From assembly GCF_041146795.1 (NCBI RefSeq), contig NC_135174.1, forward strand, positions 17,008,878 to 17,072,877: a stretch of 64,000 nt of DNA. Reading direction: 5' to 3'. Positions 59,113-64,000 of this stretch are shown here, piece by piece. The notes under the pieces are model-generated. The model saw only the letters and a program-made list of their open reading frames with translations, was not told the DNA's origin and did no database searches. A program made the position numbers and the translations under genes. This stretch comes from Maylandia zebra. Taxonomy: Eukaryota; Chordata; Actinopteri; Cichliformes; Cichlidae. How positions within the stretch are numbered: position 1 is the first letter of the stretch; each line of letters opens with the position of its first letter.

Positions 59113-62100
59113 TTAACAGATGGTGCACGTCTTTGATTTCCCTCCTTCGCCGCCGCCACCACCAGCTAAATATACAAAGAAGAAAAAAAGAAAAAAGAAA
59201 GATGAACTCTTCTGTCGAGCCAACAGATTAATGATCGCACAAAGATATTCTTACCTTTCTTGGCTTCCTCTTCTTCTAGTTTCTTCTTCTCATCCTCAAT
59301 GGCCTTCATCTTCGCGTTGTATACTTCAGCCAGCTCGTTCCAGTGTGCCCTGTTATTGTTCAGGCCGTCAAACATAGGCTGGATCTCTTTGTGGAACCTT
59401 GAGAATTCCTGGGAAAAGAAAAACAAATGAAATGTAAGTATGTGTTACTTATGTTATATAATAACTGGAAGAATGCAGTTTTTTCCCCCCTCTTGCACTA
59501 ATATGTTCTGCCTCTTACAGCACCGGCCTGCAAGGACAGCAGATTCATGGATGTAGCCTTTGTGTTTATTCTAGTGTAAATACCATCTGGTGACAAATTA
59601 ACAGCAACACTAATTACTTATACACGCTTTCCAGTGATGTAGAACTGGTGCCCAAACTTGAACCGAGAAAGAAATGGCTGGGCTTAAAGTCAGAACCAGA
59701 AAGCATGCTGGGTATTTGAAGGACGCCTGCTATAAATTTACTGATCAGGTACAGACAGAGTCCTTTGTTTCTTTGTGCCATGATTAGGAAAAATCCCAAA
59801 GGTGATCACTCAGAACATGCCTGTGTCTCTTCTCTGTGGACAAACAGACCCAAACCACACCAGCACGGTGTCCCCAAAGGTCCTGTAGTTTCTTTAAATT
59901 TCTTCACCTGTCGTGTAGCTGGCCTTCTGGGCTCAACAGGTAATCTCAATACATCCTGTTACACAACCTAAGATGGTTGATGCTGCTGTGCTGCTTTCTG
60001 TAAAGCTAATAATGACACTGCGTGTGAAATTGCCAGTTTGCAATCGGCACCAATGTTTTTGCTCCTGCGCTGTGCAGTGACGTTTTGGTGTATCGTTTTG
60101 GTGTTCAACTTTATCACCACAGAGTCCTCTCTGTTCTAATTATTATTTATGAAATATGGGAACACTTACACCTGGCTTTTCATCGAGCTGTTCAGGAGGG
60201 CTTGAAAATAAATATTATTGCCTTGGAAACACTATAAAGGCTCCGAGTAAAATTAATGACTGTGCTAAGTTATTTTTGTTTGGCTCTGCCTTTCTTAAAG
60301 GCCCCTCACAGTAGGATTACACAGTTGCAGTAGTATTAGCGCTTGTTTAAAAATACAGATAAACTACTGCAACATAGACCAGACTTCCTTTCTTGTCTGT
60401 TTCACTACCAGCCTCCACTAGTCATCTTTTGGCACGGCGGCACAGTGTAAAAAAAAAAAAGAAGTTTTCACCTTGTACACAAATGAGCACACAAAGTCGA
60501 TGAAACCACACTGCATCTTGGGGAGCTGTTCGGCACAGTTTCTGTCCATCATGGGCTGAGAGAGACAAGAGGAAGAGTTTTCAGGTGAAAGAGGGTCAAA
60601 CAGTTGCTCTGTAATGCTAAAAAACAAACCAAAACGTGAACGGACAAGAAGAAAGCCACAGGAGGGGGTGCGGCTCTTACAATTGGTTGCTGGTCCAAAA
60701 CACTTCTCTCCAAATCGCCCTGTTCCCAGAACTCAGCAGCCACCATCAGAGCCACCTGCAGACAAAACAGGGCGACAAACAGAACAAAGCGTGATGATGC
60801 AGGGAAATCAAAGGCACGCAGTGGCGGAAATACAGCATGAGCGCGTCGAGTTATTTTCAGTACTCTTCAAACTACACATGGGATTTCACCGGCTCAGGTC
60901 AGGATGTCTTCTAGCAGCTATAAATATGGAACTTTTTTTACTGATATCAAACAGAATAACACAAATAGCTTATTTCTTCCCGTATTAGTGAGAGTTTTTA
61001 TTTTCTTGTGAACTTCACCTGATATTTTGAAATCAGGCCATGTCAGCGCTGCAAAGGTCACCCACCTTGCTCTGTACCTCCCAGGGCTTGGTGATGGCTG
61101 ACAAGTCACAACCTGTCATCATCATGGCCCTGAAGGTGTGAGACAAACACACAGTCAGAGGGACAAAGAAAAAAAAACAGGACGTGCAACACGCTGATGA
61201 TTTGCCGTGGCCTGCTGTCTCAGAAATCTCCTCATCTTTCTAAAATCAACTTGACAGACTTTTCTCAGCACGTTAAATCAGTTTACATACATGACGATTT
61301 CCTTCCTGATGGGGTTGGTGGAAACAAAAGCCGTGGCCTCTTTTTCGTCTGTCATTGGCTCCGTGGCATTCACGATGTTTTGGAACATGGTTCTCTTTCT
61401 GTGTGGAGAGAAACAGGTCACATCAACTGGGCTGCTTTTTTACAGCTTTTGCGATCACGTCTTCGACTAGCCGTTGTTTTACGTCTCGCATTAACTGTGG
61501 CTGCAAAACGGCCGATCTGCAGCAAACCTACTTGAAGTAAAGCGCCAGATCTGTGGCGATGATGCAGACGTCGAACAAGTGCTGCACATTCTCAAACTGA
61601 CGCTTCTGGAGGTTGCAGAAGATGTTCAAGCTCTGCGGGAGATCATAAATAGTGATCAAACGCGTGTGTTTTTCCTTTTTAAATATCACAACTGAAATTA
61701 CTGGACAAGAAAAAATGTCGTACCTCCTCCCCCATTAGAGTCTTGCTGTACTCCAAATGGTGTCTCTCCATGATGGAGGAGCCATGAAGTCTGGCCAGAG
61801 GAGATGAACTCCTACAGGGGGAAAAAAGAGACAGTTTAGACACTGGTCCATATATTGCCAAACACGATCATAAAAGAGTCGGTTTGACTTGCTTTGTCTG
61901 GTAGAGGTTGTTGGTTCCTCTGTGGTCGATATCATGGCAGAAAGCAGCGGCCACCATGGCAAAGGCATCGAGATCAGTGTAGTATTTCCTTAGCTTTCCT
62001 GTCTGTAGTAAAAGAAAGAGTCAAATAAGAGCTTAGAAAAGTTTAAAAGGCTTGTGCTTAATCTATGTAGCAAGAACTGGATGTTGTGCAGGCCTTACCT

Positions 62101-63917
62101 GCAGCAGGCAGAACATAGTGTGGCCTACGTTGAAACCGTGCCTCCAGTTGTGGTAGGTAATGGCACGATAACCCTTCCTCACGGTGTACATCCACCTGGT
62201 CAGTGTCTGAGGGGGAAAGGGAGGGTTCGGATTTAAAAACAAAGCAAAAAGGAGAGGAAATTGTATAGCTGGTGCACTTTCTTTTCATGCCTAAGGAAAG
62301 CAACTCTTGCCCTACAGCACTACAGAGAATCACTCATATTTGTAACTGCAGTACAGCATGGCACGCTTCGACAGTCTAATTAAGGATCGCATCCACTTCT
62401 TTGTTCCCAGTGAAACAGAGCCATGGCAGCTTGCCTGTTGCCAAAAAAGATTCACAGATGATGGCACGAACATTCTGTGTCCCCAAGGCTCGTCTCTTCT
62501 CTCATTATTAATAAAATAGCAGCAGTTTTAAGTTCCAAAGGATTTGGAACATGATGATCATCTTTATGTTTGCATCAGAACTTTGCTTCGGGAGCATTTA
62601 AGGACAAGAACGCCACGTCGAGAAATGATAAAAGAACTGGGAGAGCAGTTCGAGCGCGTCTTGTTTGAACAGGTTTATCAAAGCAAGCGTCTGATTATAG
62701 GACTCACTTCTGCGGGAACTTTAAACTTCTCGACGACTCCGAGTTCGAAGAACATGCGAATGCCGGCTTTGATGAGGTCGAACTCGGTCACGGGGAAGTC
62801 GCTGAAGGAGAACAGGTACAGATTCTCGCCGTTGACGTTGTCTGCCACCGGGATGTTTGCCCTCTGAACAGAAACACATGACATGCGTGGCTTATTCCCT
62901 GAAATGCTTACAGTGTCTTTCTTGTGGACCAACTTTATTTTGGTTCAAACTAAATGAAACGATTGACTGATGAGCAGCTCACCAACAGTTTGTACATCTC
63001 TTTCTGGTCGCAGTCTTCAGGATCAGCATCAAACTTCTCCTTGGTGTTCTGGTTGTAAACGAGAGAACAAGCATTTCAGCTGATATTTACATTGCATGTT
63101 ATGTTATACTTTCAGAGATTTCAGACAAGTACTCCCAGAAGTACCCTTGTAAACTCTTGTCAAATCTTCTCTTGCCAAGTGGATATATCATCCATTAGAC
63201 CTCCTATCAGTTCCCTAATAGCTGGTAATGTAGGACTGCTACTCAATAAGCTTTTCACAGTGCATTACCTTTTGACTACTTTAAATCCCTGCTTAAATTG
63301 CTTCTCGAACAAATGCGGAGAGGTCAGAGGTAAGTTTCGGGAAAGAAAAAGGCAAGGTGACGCTAACCAGAATGGACTGCAGCTCATCCGTGGTACATCT
63401 GGTCTGGTACATGAGCATCTCCTGGGCGATATCCTTCCTCCACTCCATACGGTTCAGCTTGTCATAGGTGTCACAGTTCAGCACTGACCAGCCGAGGAAC
63501 TGTGTCAGGGCCTGGTGCAAACAACGAGATCAAGAAAGCATGAGAAAAAAGAAGCAGGATCTACTGAGCTGTGACCCCGCATAACCCTGATTTACATCAA
63601 ACTCCTGTAAAAACACTTTCCCTCGTGTAATATATGCGTAGTAATACAGCCAACATGCAAATTCATGCAGTTTTCTGCTACAGAGAAGGAGTGCTAAAGA
63701 TTTACATACAAACAACAACATGACATTGTGTGTGAGGGTCACAGCGAGGGTGAGAGAGGACGCCAACCTCAGTGATCTGTTCGTCATATTCATCGAACGG
63801 TTTGCCGTCTTTCCTGTTGAAGAACGTGGCGATGCCCACGATTTCTTCCTTCTTGTTGACGATGGGCAGCGACAGGACGTTTTTGATGACAAACCCCGTC
63901 TCGTCCACAGCCTCTTT
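59113..63917 (-). CDS. pde6c: Cone cGMP phosphodiesterase catalytic subunit alpha-prime (PDE6C), 3' part; 5' exons beyond window
   Basis: Fourteen exons join in frame: 63917-63768, 63511-63368, 63048-62983, 62863-62708, 62206-62099, 62002-61893, 61811-61724, 61632-61532, 61398-61291, 61129-61066, 60755-60681, 60555-60472, 59408-59255 and 59165-59113 (1461 nt, 486 aa plus stop), matching human PDE6C from about residue 374 to its end. The first exon is the end of GAF-B ([32 protein letters not shown]). The PDEase catalytic domain shows [15 protein letters not shown], the metal-site motif [38 protein letters not shown] and [10 protein letters not shown]. The tail is Lys/Glu-rich, then Gly-rich, ending KSKTCTIC, a CaaX prenylation box. 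The enzyme hydrolyses cGMP in cone outer segments and is held inactive by the gamma subunit. PDE6C was chosen over PDE6A/B because its neighbour is fra10ac1. The intron after exon 62002-61893 has a GC donor. Confidence 0.96.
61812..61892 (-). other. pde6c: GC-AG intron of pde6c
   Basis: Exon 62002-61893 ends ACAGACAAA and the intron starts GCAAGTC. The acceptor is cctgtag before GAGTTCATC. Only this GC donor gives the conserved protein junction [14 protein letters not shown] in frame. The intron is 81 bp. Confidence 0.88.
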
Positions 63918-64000
63918 CTGAAAGACACGGCGATGTGTTTTATACGTTTTATGTTTTCGTGTAATGTGCATTAACCATCCAAGCACAAAGAGAGGAAAAA

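Overview
The window is nuclear DNA of a teleost fish, most likely a percomorph and possibly a cichlid. It carries split vertebrate genes with GT-AG introns, and between and inside them lie AT-rich DNA, microsatellites and fish-type mobile elements (hAT, Tc1, LINE tails, a tRNA-derived SINE, an LTR element). The clade below teleost is inferred from repeat types, not proven.

Four protein-coding genes can be assembled exon by exon, with every exon phase matching: slc35g1 (minus, 9650-15201, 5 coding exons, 414 aa), lgi1 (minus, 17402-33838, 10 coding exons, 550 aa), fra10ac1 (plus, 35589-55487, 14 coding exons, 332 aa) and pde6c (minus, 59113-63917, the last 14 exons, 486 aa; its 5' part lies beyond 64000). 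This is the same gene order and relative orientation as human 10q23.33 (PDE6C, FRA10AC1, LGI1, SLC35G1), read in reverse. The genes work in unrelated processes: a drug/metabolite-type membrane transporter, a secreted synaptic LRR-EPTP protein, a spliceosome-associated nuclear protein, and the catalytic cone phosphodiesterase. The synteny is positional and does not indicate a shared pathway.

Region by region: 1-9.6 kb holds no recognised gene, only an inverted-repeat AT-rich element, a Tc1 remnant, a LINE 3' end and microsatellites. 9.6-15.2 kb is slc35g1, with a hAT-type MITE in intron 4. 15.2-17.4 kb is spacer plus the probable lgi1 3' UTR. 17.4-33.8 kb is lgi1, with a 3.08-kb LTR retrotransposon in intron 5, a decayed 2-kb LINE in intron 4 and other remnants. 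33.8-35.6 kb is a head-to-head spacer between lgi1 and fra10ac1. 35.6-55.6 kb is fra10ac1, with many elements in its introns. 55.6-59.1 kb is a tail-to-tail spacer. 59.1-64 kb is the 3' half of pde6c.

The points most worth a second look are: a non-autonomous LTR element with near-identical LTRs and a gag-position ORF carrying eight identical 14-residue repeats; a U12-type (minor spliceosome) intron in fra10ac1; a GC-AG intron in pde6c; two introns in lgi1 that split what is a single last exon in mammals; and an unusual CaaX ending (CTIC) in pde6c. No prokaryotic-type system, CRISPR array or infectious virus was seen.
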